DNA of 14,880 bases from Betaproteobacteria bacterium (GCA_009923345.1 RFTR01000029.1:1-14880), one strand, 5' to 3'; positions 1 through 7,741 are shown, counted from the stretch's first letter. Translations and numbers: made by a program. The notes: generated by a model not told the origin, from the sequence alone.

Positions 1-471
1 CACAGTACCGACAAAGTCGCGCACGAAGTTGTAGCTTTCAATCTTGTCAATTCCAATACGGTGTTTCACGGTGACTGGGATGCTCACTACATCGCGCATC
101 GCTTTGACGCCATCGGCGACCGTCTTAGGCTCGTTCATCAAGCATGCGCCAAAGGCACCGCGTTGCACACGGTCACTTGGGCAACCACAATTCAGATTGA
201 TTTCGTCGTAGCCATATTGCTCGCCGAGTTTGGCGGCGTAGGCTAAGTCTTCGGATTCACTGCCGCCAAGTTGCAGGGCGACAGGATGCTCTTCTTCGTT
301 AAACCGTAAATGTCTTTTGACATCACCATGGCGCAAAGCGCCAGTAGTGACCATCTCCGTGTAGAGACGCGTGTGTTTGCTAAGTAGACGATGGAAGTAC
401 CGGCAGTGCCTGTCGGTCCAGTCCATCATCGGGGCAACAGAAAGCAACCACTTCGAATCCATGCAGAGCAT
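1..471 (-). CDS. dusA: tRNA-dihydrouridine synthase A, 5' part (runs off left edge)
   Basis: FMN-dependent enzyme that reduces uridines in the D-loop of tRNA (U20/U20a in the DusA class). The window holds the first 157 codons; the rest of this roughly 330-residue family lies beyond position 1. The N-terminal signature APMMDWTDRHCRYF (residues 13-26) is the flavin-binding start of the TIM barrel. It is followed by LYTEMVTTGA, HPVALQLGGS and NLNCGCPSDRVQ, where Cys97 in the GCP motif should be the catalytic acid that protonates the base. VTVKHRIGID near residue 133 also matches E. coli DusA closely. The start chosen is the ATG at 471, which shares its A with the phaB stop codon (TAATG), suggesting translational coupling. 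A second ATG at 462 is a possible alternative, since the conserved domain begins only after it. The gene appears to be the last visible member of the pha operon. Confidence 0.95.
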   Translation of the reverse strand, partial: MLCMDSKWLLSVAPMMDWTDRHCRYFHRLLSKHTRLYTEMVTTGALRHGDVKRHLRFNEEEHPVALQLGGSESEDLAYAAKLGEQYGYDEINLNCGCPSDRVQRGAFGACLMNEPKTVADGVKAMRDVVSIPVTVKHRIGIDKIESYNFVRDFVGTV

Positions 472-1208
472 TAGCCCATGTGCAAACCACCGTTACACGA
501 GAAGTCAGCACCTGTCGTGAAACCGGATTGTTCACCTGCTAACCAACCAACGATGGAACCGATTTCGTCAGGAGTTCCCAAACGTTTCACAGGAATAGTC
601 GCAACAATTTTGTCCAAGATGTCTTGGCGAATTGCACGCACCATATCCGTACCGATGTAGCCAGGTGAAACCGTATTCACAGTCACACCTTTGCTGGCCA
701 ACTCTTGTGCCAAGGCCATGGTGAAGCCATGCATACCGGCTTTAGCGGCGGAATAGTTGGTTTGACCAGACTGTCCTTTGTTGCCGTTCACCGAAGAAAT
801 TTGGATGATGCGACCCCAACCTTTTTCAACCATGTCAGGAACGACTTGTTTGGTCACGTTGAACATCGAGTTCAAGTTGGTGTCAATCACGGCGTCCCAG
901 TCTTCACGTGTCATTTTTAAGAAGACACGGTCTTTGGTAATACCAGCGTTATTGACCAAAACGTCGATCGGGCCATGGTCGTTTTTGGCTTTGGTGAAAG
1001 CTTCCACGGTGGAGTCCCAATCGGCGACGTTACCTACCGAGGTATAGAAGGTAAAGCCCAAGGCTTTTTGTTCGTCGATCCATTTTTTGAAATCACGCGT
1101 CGGGCCGCAGCCAGCGATGACGGTGTATCCGTCGTTGTGCAAACGTTGGCAAATGGCGGTTCCAATACCACCCATGCCTCCTGTGACGTACGCTACTTTT
1201 TTACCCAT
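471..1208 (-). CDS. phaB: acetoacetyl-CoA reductase (NADPH)
   Basis: Reduces acetoacetyl-CoA to (R)-3-hydroxybutyryl-CoA, the monomer for PHB synthesis, in the cytoplasm. It is a short-chain dehydrogenase/reductase of 245 residues, the usual length. The Rossmann glycine motif TGGMGGIG is at residues 9-16, NNAG at 86-89, the catalytic serine in ISSV (138-139) and the Tyr152/Lys156 pair in YSAAK. The stretch NTVSPGYIGTDMV and the C-terminus GGLHMG are characteristic of PhaB rather than FabG. The ATG at 1208 is preceded by a good ribosome-binding site, AGGAG about 7 bases upstream. The gene follows phaA after 82 bases and its stop overlaps the dusA start. Confidence 0.97.
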   Translation of the reverse strand: MGKKVAYVTGGMGGIGTAICQRLHNDGYTVIAGCGPTRDFKKWIDEQKALGFTFYTSVGNVADWDSTVEAFTKAKNDHGPIDVLVNNAGITKDRVFLKMTREDWDAVIDTNLNSMFNVTKQVVPDMVEKGWGRIIQISSVNGNKGQSGQTNYSAAKAGMHGFTMALAQELASKGVTVNTVSPGYIGTDMVRAIRQDILDKIVATIPVKRLGTPDEIGSIVGWLAGEQSGFTTGADFSCNGGLHMG

Positions 1209-1290
1209 GAGTTGTCTCCTGTTATGGTGGTTGTATTACTAAACTGAATTCAAAAATTAGTCAGATAAGGTTTGCACGCGGTCTCATGCA

Positions 1291-2469
1291 TTAACGCTCT
1301 AGGGCTAAAGACACGCCCATGCCGCCGCCGATACACAAAGCAGCCAATCCCTTTTTGGCATCACGGCGTTGCATTTCGTGCAACAAGGTCACCAAAATGC
1401 GGCAACCTGATGCGCCAATGGGGTGACCAATCGCAATAGCACCGCCGTTGACGTTGACCTTTGCAGGGTCAATACCCAGTTCTTTGTTGACGGCGCAGGC
1501 TTGCGCAGCGAAGGCTTCGTTGAGTTCGAACAAATCTACATCGGCGGCATTCCATCCGGCGCGTTGCAATGCTTTGCGGGATGCGGGTACGGGCCCCATG
1601 CCCATGGTGGCGGGGTCCAGTCCGCTCGTTCCAAATGCTGCGATGCGCGCCAGAGGTTTCAAACCTAGGGAAGCCGCTTTCTTAGCAGTCATCACAACGA
1701 CTGCGGCAGCACCGTCATTGATACCCGAGGCATTGCCTGCGGTGACTGACCCCGTTTTATCAAACGCAGGACGCAAACCCGCGAGTGCTTCCGCAGTGGT
1801 CTTCTTATTAATAAATTCGTCCGTATTGAAAATAATCGGATCGCCCTTGCGTTGGGGAATAGAGACCGACACGATTTCGTCTTTGAACTTACCAGCATCT
1901 TGTGCAGCTGAGGCTTTTTGTTGGCTACCCAAGGCCAAAGCGTCTTGCATATCACGACTAATGGCATGCGCTTTGGCAACGTTCTCTGCAGTGATACCCA
2001 TGTGGTACTGGTTGTAAACGTCCCATAGTCCGTCGACGATCATGGAGTCGACCATGTTCCAGTTACCCATGCGCTGGCCATCGCGCGAACCTACCAAAAC
2101 ATGGGGAGATGCGCTCATATTTTCTTGGCCACCCGCCACCACGATTTCGCTGTCACCCCAAGCAACAGCTTGCGCGGCCAACATCACGGCTTTCAGGCCT
2201 GAGCCGCAAACTGCGTTGATAGTGAGCGCTGGAACCTCTTTGGGAACACCTGAGTGCATCAAAGCTTGACGCGCTGGGTTTTGTCCAGAACCAGCTGCCA
2301 AAACTTGGCCCATGATGACCTCGCCGACCATTGCAGGATCGACTTTGGCGCGTGCCAAAGCTTCGCGAATCACGATGGACCCCAACTCGGTGGCTGACAC
2401 TTTGGCCAATGAACCACCAAATTTACCTACTGCAGTGCGCGCAGCTGAAACGATAACGATGTCTTCCAT
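1291..2469 (-). CDS. phaA: acetyl-CoA acetyltransferase (beta-ketothiolase)
   Basis: Condenses two acetyl-CoA into acetoacetyl-CoA, the first step of PHB synthesis; the reaction is reversible, so it can also act in degradation. The protein has 392 residues, typical of biosynthetic thiolases (thiolase N and C domains). Active-site residues are all visible: nucleophile Cys88 in NAVCGSGLKA, GGQENMS at about 114-119, His349 in GGAIAIGHPIGASG and Cys379 in LCIGGGMG. NEAF (317-320) supplies the usual oxyanion-site Asn. The start at 2469 has a clear ribosome-binding site (GAGGA, about 5 bases upstream). It lies 37 bases downstream of phaC, consistent with one transcript. Other thiolases share these motifs, but the position between phaC and phaB supports this assignment. 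Confidence 0.96.
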   Translation of the reverse strand: MEDIVIVSAARTAVGKFGGSLAKVSATELGSIVIREALARAKVDPAMVGEVIMGQVLAAGSGQNPARQALMHSGVPKEVPALTINAVCGSGLKAVMLAAQAVAWGDSEIVVAGGQENMSASPHVLVGSRDGQRMGNWNMVDSMIVDGLWDVYNQYHMGITAENVAKAHAISRDMQDALALGSQQKASAAQDAGKFKDEIVSVSIPQRKGDPIIFNTDEFINKKTTAEALAGLRPAFDKTGSVTAGNASGINDGAAAVVVMTAKKAASLGLKPLARIAAFGTSGLDPATMGMGPVPASRKALQRAGWNAADVDLFELNEAFAAQACAVNKELGIDPAKVNVNGGAIAIGHPIGASGCRILVTLLHEMQRRDAKKGLAALCIGGGMGVSLALER

Positions 2470-2506
2470 GAATTCCTCGTGTATAAAAAAATAGATTTTA
2501 GAAAAA

Positions 2507-4186
2507 TTAATGACTGGCGCGTGCCTTTACATAACGGCCAGGTGCATTTTCAATAGGTTTGTGTTTAGCGCTGCCATAGGTTTTGGGCGCTGTAATTTGT
2601 TTGCCAGCGTGCGACTTGAGCCAAGCGGACCAATCAGGCCACCAACTACCAGCATGCTCTGTCGCAGACTCTTGCCAAGCTTGCGCAGTTTTTGGAAATT
2701 TGCCAGCGGGTCCGGTCCAATAACTGCGTTTCTTAGCAACAGGTGGATTGATCACGCCGGCAATATGTCCAGAAGCACCCATGACAAATCGTTTTTTGCC
2801 AGGGAACACTTGTGTGCTGGCATAAGAGCCGCCAATGGGCACGATATGGTCTTCGCGCGAACCATAGATGTACATCGGTAGATTGACTTTACGCAGATCA
2901 ATTTTCTCGCCGCACACTTCGGTCTTGCCGGGTTTGATCAAGTTGTTTTCTAAATAGGTGTTGCGCAAATACCAGGCATACATGGGGCCTGGCAAATTGG
3001 TGGCGTCGCTATTCCAATACAGCAAATCAAAAGGCGGTGGCGTTTCGCCCTTCAAGTAATTGCCAACGACATAGTTCCAGACTAAGTCGTTGGGCCGCAG
3101 AAAACTGAATGTAGAGGCCATGTCTTGGCCCTTCATCAACCCGCCGTTGGCAAACTGGGCCTCACGGAATTGGACAAACGCTTCATCAATGAAGACATCT
3201 AATACCCCGGTGTCTTGGAAGTCCACCAAGGTGGTCAAAAGAGTTGCACTGGCAACGGGACGTTCGTCGCGCGCAGCCAATACGCCTAAAGCTGTAGACA
3301 AAATGGTGCCGCCCACACAAAAGCCCAAGGCATTGATTTGTTCTGCGCCAGAGATTTCTTGCACCACATGGATGGCTTTAATGGCAACGTGGGAAATCAG
3401 ATCGTCCCACGTGGTGTAAGACATAGACGCATCAGGATTGCGCCAACTCACCACAAAGGTTCTATGCCCTTCGCTCACCGCATAGCGAATAAAAGAATTG
3501 GTGGGCTGTAAATCTAAGATGTAGAACTTGTTGATGCAAGGTGGAATCAACAAAAACGGACGCTCATAGACTTTGCCAGTCAAGGGCTTGTATTCGAGAA
3601 GTTGGAAGTAGTCGTTCTCAAACACCACCTTGCCTTCAGACGTAGCCACGTTTTTACCGACCTCGAACACACTTTCGTCGGTCATTGAGACGTGACCCTG
3701 CTGCATATCTTTCAACAAGTTTTGCATACCTTTGGCGATGCTCTCGCCTTGGGTCTCAATGGCTTTTTTCTGTGCCTCTGCATTGAAGGCTAAAAAGTTA
3801 CTGGGCGCGACGGCTGCAGCCCACTGCTCGACTGCAAACTGGATACGCGCTTTGGTCTTGGGGTCTGTTTGCGCTGCATCGGTGAGCGCCATCAAGGTAC
3901 GGGTATTGAGTAAATAGGTAGCTGCTGCAAAAGCTGCCATGGGATCAGTGGCCCACGCATCCGCAGAAAAACGTCGGTCTTTGACTTGCGGCACACCTTT
4001 GAGACTTTGGTTCCAAAGTTCGGTGGCTTCTTGGATGTATTGATTTTGTAGTTCAGTGATTTTTTCAGGGTCAAAACTTAACTGCGGGGCCACACCATCT
4101 GCTTTGCCCATCTGGCCAAACGCTGCTAAGGCCTTGCCCCAACCTTCCTGCGCTGCCGACCAAAATTGGTTGGGATCTTGATCCAT
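2507..4186 (-). CDS. phaC: class I poly(3-hydroxyalkanoate) synthase
   Basis: Polymerises (R)-3-hydroxybutyryl-CoA into PHB at the granule surface, releasing CoA. It is a 559-residue alpha/beta-hydrolase-fold enzyme, slightly shorter than the Cupriavidus necator enzyme (589), mainly at the N-terminus. The PhaC N-terminal domain covers about residues 70-240. The lipase-like box GFCVGG contains nucleophile Cys290. Asp446 in REDHIVP and His474 in SGHIAG complete the catalytic triad. Asp-to-His spacing (28) equals that of C. necator and Cys-to-Asp spacing is close. FLLIPPCINKFYILDL and the C-terminal WWPDWSAWL are also class I features. No phaE partner is present, as expected for class I. It is first in the operon; the start at 4186 has only a weak ribosome-binding site. 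Confidence 0.97.
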   Translation of the reverse strand: MDQDPNQFWSAAQEGWGKALAAFGQMGKADGVAPQLSFDPEKITELQNQYIQEATELWNQSLKGVPQVKDRRFSADAWATDPMAAFAAATYLLNTRTLMALTDAAQTDPKTKARIQFAVEQWAAAVAPSNFLAFNAEAQKKAIETQGESIAKGMQNLLKDMQQGHVSMTDESVFEVGKNVATSEGKVVFENDYFQLLEYKPLTGKVYERPFLLIPPCINKFYILDLQPTNSFIRYAVSEGHRTFVVSWRNPDASMSYTTWDDLISHVAIKAIHVVQEISGAEQINALGFCVGGTILSTALGVLAARDERPVASATLLTTLVDFQDTGVLDVFIDEAFVQFREAQFANGGLMKGQDMASTFSFLRPNDLVWNYVVGNYLKGETPPPFDLLYWNSDATNLPGPMYAWYLRNTYLENNLIKPGKTEVCGEKIDLRKVNLPMYIYGSREDHIVPIGGSYASTQVFPGKKRFVMGASGHIAGVINPPVAKKRSYWTGPAGKFPKTAQAWQESATEHAGSWWPDWSAWLKSHAGKQITAPKTYGSAKHKPIENAPGRYVKARASH

Positions 4187-4291
4187 ATTGAAATTCCGTT
4201 GCTTGATAATGGGGGTACTGGATGTCTCCAGTATGTCAGCGAAACCCCTTCATTTTGCTGACAAAAGTCAAACACAAGCGAAAACCCCTAG
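4187..4291. promoter_or_regulatory. phaC / small membrane gene divergent intergenic region with two inverted repeats
   Basis: This 105-base gap must carry the pha operon promoter (minus strand) and probably that of the divergent small gene. Two inverted repeats are visible. TACTGGA at 4216-4222 and TCCAGTA at 4227-4233 are perfect 7-base arms around TGTC. TGAC at 4259-4262 and GTCA at 4267-4270 surround AAAA. A TTGACT-like -35 on the minus strand (4271-4266) overlaps the second repeat, but no good -10 lies at the right distance, so the promoter itself is not resolved. Either repeat could be an operator; the first could also form a hairpin in the phaC leader. Confidence 0.4.
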
Positions 4292-4567
4292 ATGTATATA
4301 GTGCTCATAGCTTGGCTCTACGTAGCCCTGATGATGGCGATTGCCGAGGCTACCAGTCCTGTGGGGAGTGTTTTGGGGGCTATTTTTACCTTCATCCTCT
4401 ACGGCTTATTGCCAATGGCCATTGTGGGATATGTGATGGGCACGCCAGCCAGACGAAAAGCAAGACAGGCTGCTGAGCACAATGCAACTGAATTTTCAGG
4501 AACTTCTCCAAATACAAGCAGCGAAACGACCGGTGACACCATCTCGCCTGTACGAAAAGAACCTTGA
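4292..4567 (+). CDS. small predicted inner-membrane protein of unknown function
   Basis: This 91-residue product has two hydrophobic segments, at about residues 2-17 and 26-47, with a short linker rich in small residues (AEATSPVGS) between them. A basic patch, TPARRKARQ, follows the second segment, suggesting the charged C-terminal tail is cytoplasmic. The tail from about residue 57 is polar, rich in Ser, Thr and Glu, and looks disordered. I recall similar small proteins in other Burkholderiales but know no function. An in-frame stop directly precedes the ATG at 4292, so the start cannot lie further upstream; the ribosome-binding site is poor. The gene diverges from phaC, and its last 72 bases lie antisense to the end of pgeF. 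Confidence 0.65.
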   Translation: MYIVLIAWLYVALMMAIAEATSPVGSVLGAIFTFILYGLLPMAIVGYVMGTPARRKARQAAEHNATEFSGTSPNTSSETTGDTISPVRKEP

Positions 4568-5251
4568 TGCTTGTTGCACGGTGCACCACGCATCGCTGCT
4601 GTCGTTTCCTGCAATCGATTGAACGCCTAAGGAACGCAAACGCTTTCGAGCAAGCGCTGGCAAATCTGCCAAATACTTTTGGGGGTTTTTTGGATGCGCT
4701 TTCAAGCAACATTTTGCGGTTTCGTCGGCTTGTAAAAAAGCCTGACGTACTTCAGCTCCCACCTCAAAAGCGCTTGGGCCGATGCAAGGTCCTAACCACA
4801 CCAGTAACTCGCCTGATTTAGCGCCGCTGTGCCCACACAGAGTTTGCACGGTGTTTTCAATCACGCCCTGCGCCAATCCACGCCAACCCGCATGGGCCGC
4901 AGCGACTGTTGTGCCTAGCGAGTCTGTGAACAAAATAGGCAAGCAATCAGCCACCATGATGGTGCAAGCCAAATCAATCTCTTGGGTCATGCAAGCATCA
5001 GCTATTGCGCCATCTGGTGTGACAGGTTGAAGATTCAAAACATCTACGCCATGCACTTGCTTTAAAAATACTGGGCGCGCCCCATCAAGTTGCTGCTTCA
5101 AAAGGTTTCTGTTCTGCGCCACATGTTGCGGGTCATCTTGGACATGGTCACCTAGATTCAGACAGTCGTAGGGGGGAAGCGAAACGCCACCCAACCTGGT
5201 GGTGCATAAGGCGTGCACCCTTGGAGGAAGTTTCCAGTCTTGTATCCGCAT
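4496..5251 (-). CDS. pgeF: PgeF/YfiH-family multicopper-like protein (peptidoglycan editing factor, purine nucleoside phosphorylase)
   Basis: Member of the YfiH/LACC1 family, formerly called polyphenol oxidase. E. coli PgeF removes wrongly inserted residues (such as serine) from peptidoglycan precursors, and relatives phosphorolyse or deaminate purine nucleosides; which activity applies here is not evident. With the start at 5251 the protein has 251 residues. The zinc-site residues are His67 (KQVHG), Cys103 (ADCLP) and His120 (AHAGWRG), with the same spacing as H71, C107 and H124 of E. coli YfiH. WLGPCIGP and the terminal FFSYRRDGVTGR are also conserved. An in-frame TTG at 5323 would add 24 residues that do not look like the family; the ATG at 5251 begins just before the domain, although its ribosome-binding site is weak. 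The 3' end overlaps the convergent small membrane gene. Confidence 0.92.
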   Translation of the reverse strand: MRIQDWKLPPRVHALCTTRLGGVSLPPYDCLNLGDHVQDDPQHVAQNRNLLKQQLDGARPVFLKQVHGVDVLNLQPVTPDGAIADACMTQEIDLACTIMVADCLPILFTDSLGTTVAAAHAGWRGLAQGVIENTVQTLCGHSGAKSGELLVWLGPCIGPSAFEVGAEVRQAFLQADETAKCCLKAHPKNPQKYLADLPALARKRLRSLGVQSIAGNDSSDAWCTVQQASRFFSYRRDGVTGRFAACIWRSS

Positions 5252-5385
5252 AACCGACAAGGATACCGCCACACAGAAGCGACGGCACTTTGACTTACGG
5301 TCAAGGGCATTGCAGTTCCGCAAGGCATTAGACTAAGCAGGTTTAGTTCTTTTCCACATTACTTTTCATCCCTCTTGTCGCCACC

Positions 5386-6081
5386 ATGCAATACCTTTTC
5401 AAACCCTCAGCCGTTGTCAGCGTTCCCATTGTTGGAAAAACAGAACAGTTCCCCGTACACCGTATTTATTGTGTAGGCCGCAATTACGAAGAGCACGCCA
5501 AAGAAATGGGTTTCACAGGACGCGAACCCCCTTTCTTTTTTCTAAAACCTGCAGATACATTGGTCTTTGCCCCAAGCGGGCAATCGGTCGACATGCCATA
5601 CCCCAGCTTGACTAAAAATCTTCACCACGAAATCGAATTAGTTGTTGCTATTGGCAAAGGTGGCAAAAATATTTCTGCAGCCAACGCCATGCAACACATT
5701 TACGGTTATGCCGTTGGCCTAGACATGACGCGCCGTGATCTGCAAAACGAGATGAAGAAGCAAGGACGTCCTTGGTGTATCGGAAAAGGTTTTGACCATA
5801 GCGCCCCCATGGGTCCCATCACACCAGTCGCTCAGGCGGGCGATGTGGAGAATGCAGAAATCTATGTGCAAGTCAATGGCCAAGACCGCCAACGCAGCCA
5901 TGTCAGCAAGTTGATCTGGAATATTGCAGAAACCATCGAGCATTTGTCCGCCGCATGGGAATTGCAACCTGGTGACTTGATATTCACAGGAACACCTGAA
6001 GGCGTCGCGGCTGTGGTGCCTGGCGACACTTTGGTCGGCGCTGTCGCTGGCTTAGGCGAAATCAAAGTACACGTGCGCTAA
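5386..6081 (+). CDS. fumarylacetoacetate hydrolase family protein (fumarylpyruvate hydrolase-like)
   Basis: Enzyme of the FAH superfamily, which cleaves carbon-carbon bonds in beta-diketo acids such as fumarylpyruvate (gentisate pathway) or decarboxylates/hydrates related acids. The 231-residue protein starts with YCVGRNYEEHAKEMG and PPFFFLKPADTLV, a pattern I associate with fumarylpyruvate hydrolases. The metal-binding residues are visible as Glu82 and Glu84 in HHEIELV and Asp113 in GLDMTRRD. KGFDHSAPMGPI and IFTGTPEGVAAVVPGD complete the family signature. No gentisate dioxygenase or maleylpyruvate isomerase gene is nearby, so the substrate is open. The start at 5386 lacks a clear Shine-Dalgarno sequence. 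It is divergent from pgeF and 11 bases upstream of the Nudix gene, probably co-transcribed with it. Confidence 0.9.
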   Translation: MQYLFKPSAVVSVPIVGKTEQFPVHRIYCVGRNYEEHAKEMGFTGREPPFFFLKPADTLVFAPSGQSVDMPYPSLTKNLHHEIELVVAIGKGGKNISAANAMQHIYGYAVGLDMTRRDLQNEMKKQGRPWCIGKGFDHSAPMGPITPVAQAGDVENAEIYVQVNGQDRQRSHVSKLIWNIAETIEHLSAAWELQPGDLIFTGTPEGVAAVVPGDTLVGAVAGLGEIKVHVR

Positions 6082-6092
6082 AGCACGGTCAC

Positions 6093-6641
6093 ATGCTGCA
6101 CCGCGCACAGATCAAACATTGCAAGGCCTGTGGCGCGGCAGTGGGATATCGTTTACCCGACGACGGAGACACCCGACTTCGCGCGGTGTGTCCTGCTTGC
6201 CAAGCGGTGCATTATGAAAATCCGCTCAATGTGGTTGGGACTGTTCCCACTTGGGAAGACAAAGTCTTACTTTGTAAACGCAATATAGAGCCACGTCTAG
6301 GCAAATGGACTCTGCCTGCAGGTTTCATGGAACTTGGCGAAACACTGTCGCAAGGCGCTGCGCGTGAGACGGTGGAAGAAGCGGGTGCGCAGTTTGAGAT
6401 GCAAGAGCTATTTAGCATCATGAATGTGGTGCGTGTAGGCCAAGTGCATTTTTTCTACCGCGCCCGCCTGACAAGCGATTCTTTTGACCCAGGACACGAA
6501 ACCATGGAGGCGCGCTTATTCAGCGAGCAAGACATTCCTTGGGATGAGATTGCTTTTCGTACCGTCAAGCAGACTTTGCAATGCTACTTCGACGATATGA
6601 AGTCACAGAACTTTGTCTTGCACCAAGTCGATATCGAGTAA
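6093..6641 (+). CDS. Nudix hydrolase with N-terminal zinc ribbon
   Basis: Hydrolyses a nucleoside diphosphate linked to another group; the exact substrate cannot be read from sequence. The 182-residue protein opens with a zinc ribbon formed by Cys10, Cys13, Cys33 and Cys36 (CKAC and CPAC pairs). The Nudix box then runs from Gly77 to about Ala99: Gly77, five residues, Glu83, seven residues, Arg91-Glu92, and Glu95-Glu96 ahead of Gly98, so all metal-binding glutamates are present. KWTLPAGFMELGET and a zinc-ribbon start are reminiscent of NADH pyrophosphatase relatives, but the protein is shorter than NudC and I do not see the full NudC signature. It follows the FAH gene after 11 bases. The ribosome-binding site is weak. 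Confidence 0.9.
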   Translation: MLHRAQIKHCKACGAAVGYRLPDDGDTRLRAVCPACQAVHYENPLNVVGTVPTWEDKVLLCKRNIEPRLGKWTLPAGFMELGETLSQGAARETVEEAGAQFEMQELFSIMNVVRVGQVHFFYRARLTSDSFDPGHETMEARLFSEQDIPWDEIAFRTVKQTLQCYFDDMKSQNFVLHQVDIE

Positions 6642-6649
6642 ACCCTTAA

Positions 6650-6677
6650 TTAACCGACCGCTTGGTCGGATTACTAT
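6650..6677 (+). promoter_or_regulatory. candidate dctP promoter with inverted repeat in the spacer
   Basis: A perfect 6-base inverted repeat, CCGACC (6654-6659) and GGTCGG (6664-6669), is separated by GCTT. It lies almost entirely between a -35-like TTAACC (6650-6655) and a -10-like TACTAT (6672-6677) spaced by 16 bases. Both hexamers match the sigma-70 consensus at only about four positions. A palindrome placed across the promoter spacer is what a repressor operator looks like, and the shape resembles TetR-family sites. It could instead be a weak hairpin after the Nudix gene, but no T-run follows it. Confidence 0.45.
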
Positions 6678-6709
6678 GCATGAGTTTCCTTTCCCCATTG
6701 GAGTTTTAT

Positions 6710-7741
6710 ATGAAGAAAGTATTTAAGCACGCTGCCATTGCTGCTGCACTGATTAGCGTTATGGGCTCTGCGCAAGCTGAGGCCATCATTTTGAAAGTGC
6801 ACCACTTTTTAGGCCCGTCATCCATTCAGCACACCAAGATGCTGCGCACTTGGTGCGACAACATTGCCAAAGACTCCAAAGACCGTCTGCAATGCCAGAT
6901 CTATCCTGCGATGCAACTTGGCGGCACCCCTCCCCAGCTGTATGACCAAGCCCGTGATGGCGTAGCCGACGTAGTTTGGACTTTGCCTGGTTACTCTTCA
7001 GGTAGATTCCCCAAAATGGAAGTGTTTGAATTGCCTTTCATGATGACGAATCCTGAGGCAACTAGCCGCGCAACATGGGACTACTACGAAAAATTCGCCA
7101 AAGACGAGTTCAAAGATGTGAAGGTTTTGGCAATGCACGTCCACGGCCCTGGCAATATCTTCACAGCGAAAAAACAAATCAAGACCATGGCCGACATCAA
7201 AGGCCTGAAGTTGCGTGGCCCTACCCGTTTGACCACTAAGTTGCTCGCAAGCATGGGCGCTACGCCTGTTGGTATGCCTGTACCAGCAGTTCCAGATGCT
7301 TTATCCAAAGGCACGATTGACGGCGCTGTGATTCCTTACGAAGTCGCGCAAACACTGAAAATTGAAGAATTAGCTCGCTACACAGCGGAGACAGATCGCG
7401 GCGAAAACGCGCTCTACACCACGGTGTTTGTGGTACCGATGAACAAAGCCAAGTATGAGTCTTTGCCACCTGACTTGAAGAAAGTCATTGATAAGAATTC
7501 AGGGCGCGAACTCTCTGCATTTTTAGGTAAGACCCAAGGCGACAACGACGTTCCTGGCAAAGCCAAAATGATTGCTGGTGGCCACACCATCACCATCATT
7601 CCTAAAGGCGAGCTGGATGTATGGAAACGTGCCTCTGCCAGCTTGAGCATCGAATGGATCAGCGATATGGAAAAGAAAGGCGTTAACGGCGCCAACTTAG
7701 TTCACGAAGCACAAGGCTTAATCGCTAAGTACACCAAGTAA
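6710..7741 (+). CDS. dctP: TRAP transporter periplasmic solute-binding protein
   Basis: Binds an organic acid in the periplasm and delivers it to a DctQM membrane pair. Starting at 6710 the precursor has 343 residues, normal for the DctP family. A signal peptide is clear: MKKVFKH, a hydrophobic stretch, then a likely cut after Ala23 in SAQA. The segment DIKGLKLRGPTR holds Arg169, which aligns with the family's arginine that pairs with the ligand carboxylate. DALSKGTIDGAVIPYEV and the helical C-terminus also fit. The ATG at 6710 has a good ribosome-binding site (GGAG, about 7 bases upstream); an in-frame TTG at 6662 would put extra residues ahead of the signal peptide and is rejected. The permease genes lie on the opposite strand, converging on this gene. 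The ligand is unknown. Confidence 0.93.
   Translation: MKKVFKHAAIAAALISVMGSAQAEAIILKVHHFLGPSSIQHTKMLRTWCDNIAKDSKDRLQCQIYPAMQLGGTPPQLYDQARDGVADVVWTLPGYSSGRFPKMEVFELPFMMTNPEATSRATWDYYEKFAKDEFKDVKVLAMHVHGPGNIFTAKKQIKTMADIKGLKLRGPTRLTTKLLASMGATPVGMPVPAVPDALSKGTIDGAVIPYEVAQTLKIEELARYTAETDRGENALYTTVFVVPMNKAKYESLPPDLKKVIDKNSGRELSAFLGKTQGDNDVPGKAKMIAGGHTITIIPKGELDVWKRASASLSIEWISDMEKKGVNGANLVHEAQGLIAKYTK

Noticed and set aside
1238..1261. Weak inverted repeat ACTAA ... TTAGT around TGAATTCA between phaA and phaB
   Set aside because: The arms are only 5 bases and AT-rich with a long loop; not enough to call an operator or processing site.
1448..2017. Long plus-strand open frame of 189 codons opposite phaA
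   Set aside because: It lies entirely antisense to a well-conserved thiolase gene, has no domain I recognise, and is a product of that gene's codon bias.
5252..5323. TTG start at 5323 adding 24 residues to PgeF
   Set aside because: The added residues are not hydrophobic or family-like, and the ATG at 5251 begins just before the conserved domain.
5380..5388. GCCACCATG, resembling a eukaryotic Kozak sequence, at the FAH gene start
   Set aside because: All genes here are bacterial and the match is short; it is coincidence.
6662..6709. TTG start at 6662 for dctP
   Set aside because: It would place 16 residues ahead of a normal signal peptide and overlap the putative operator; the ATG at 6710 has a good ribosome-binding site.
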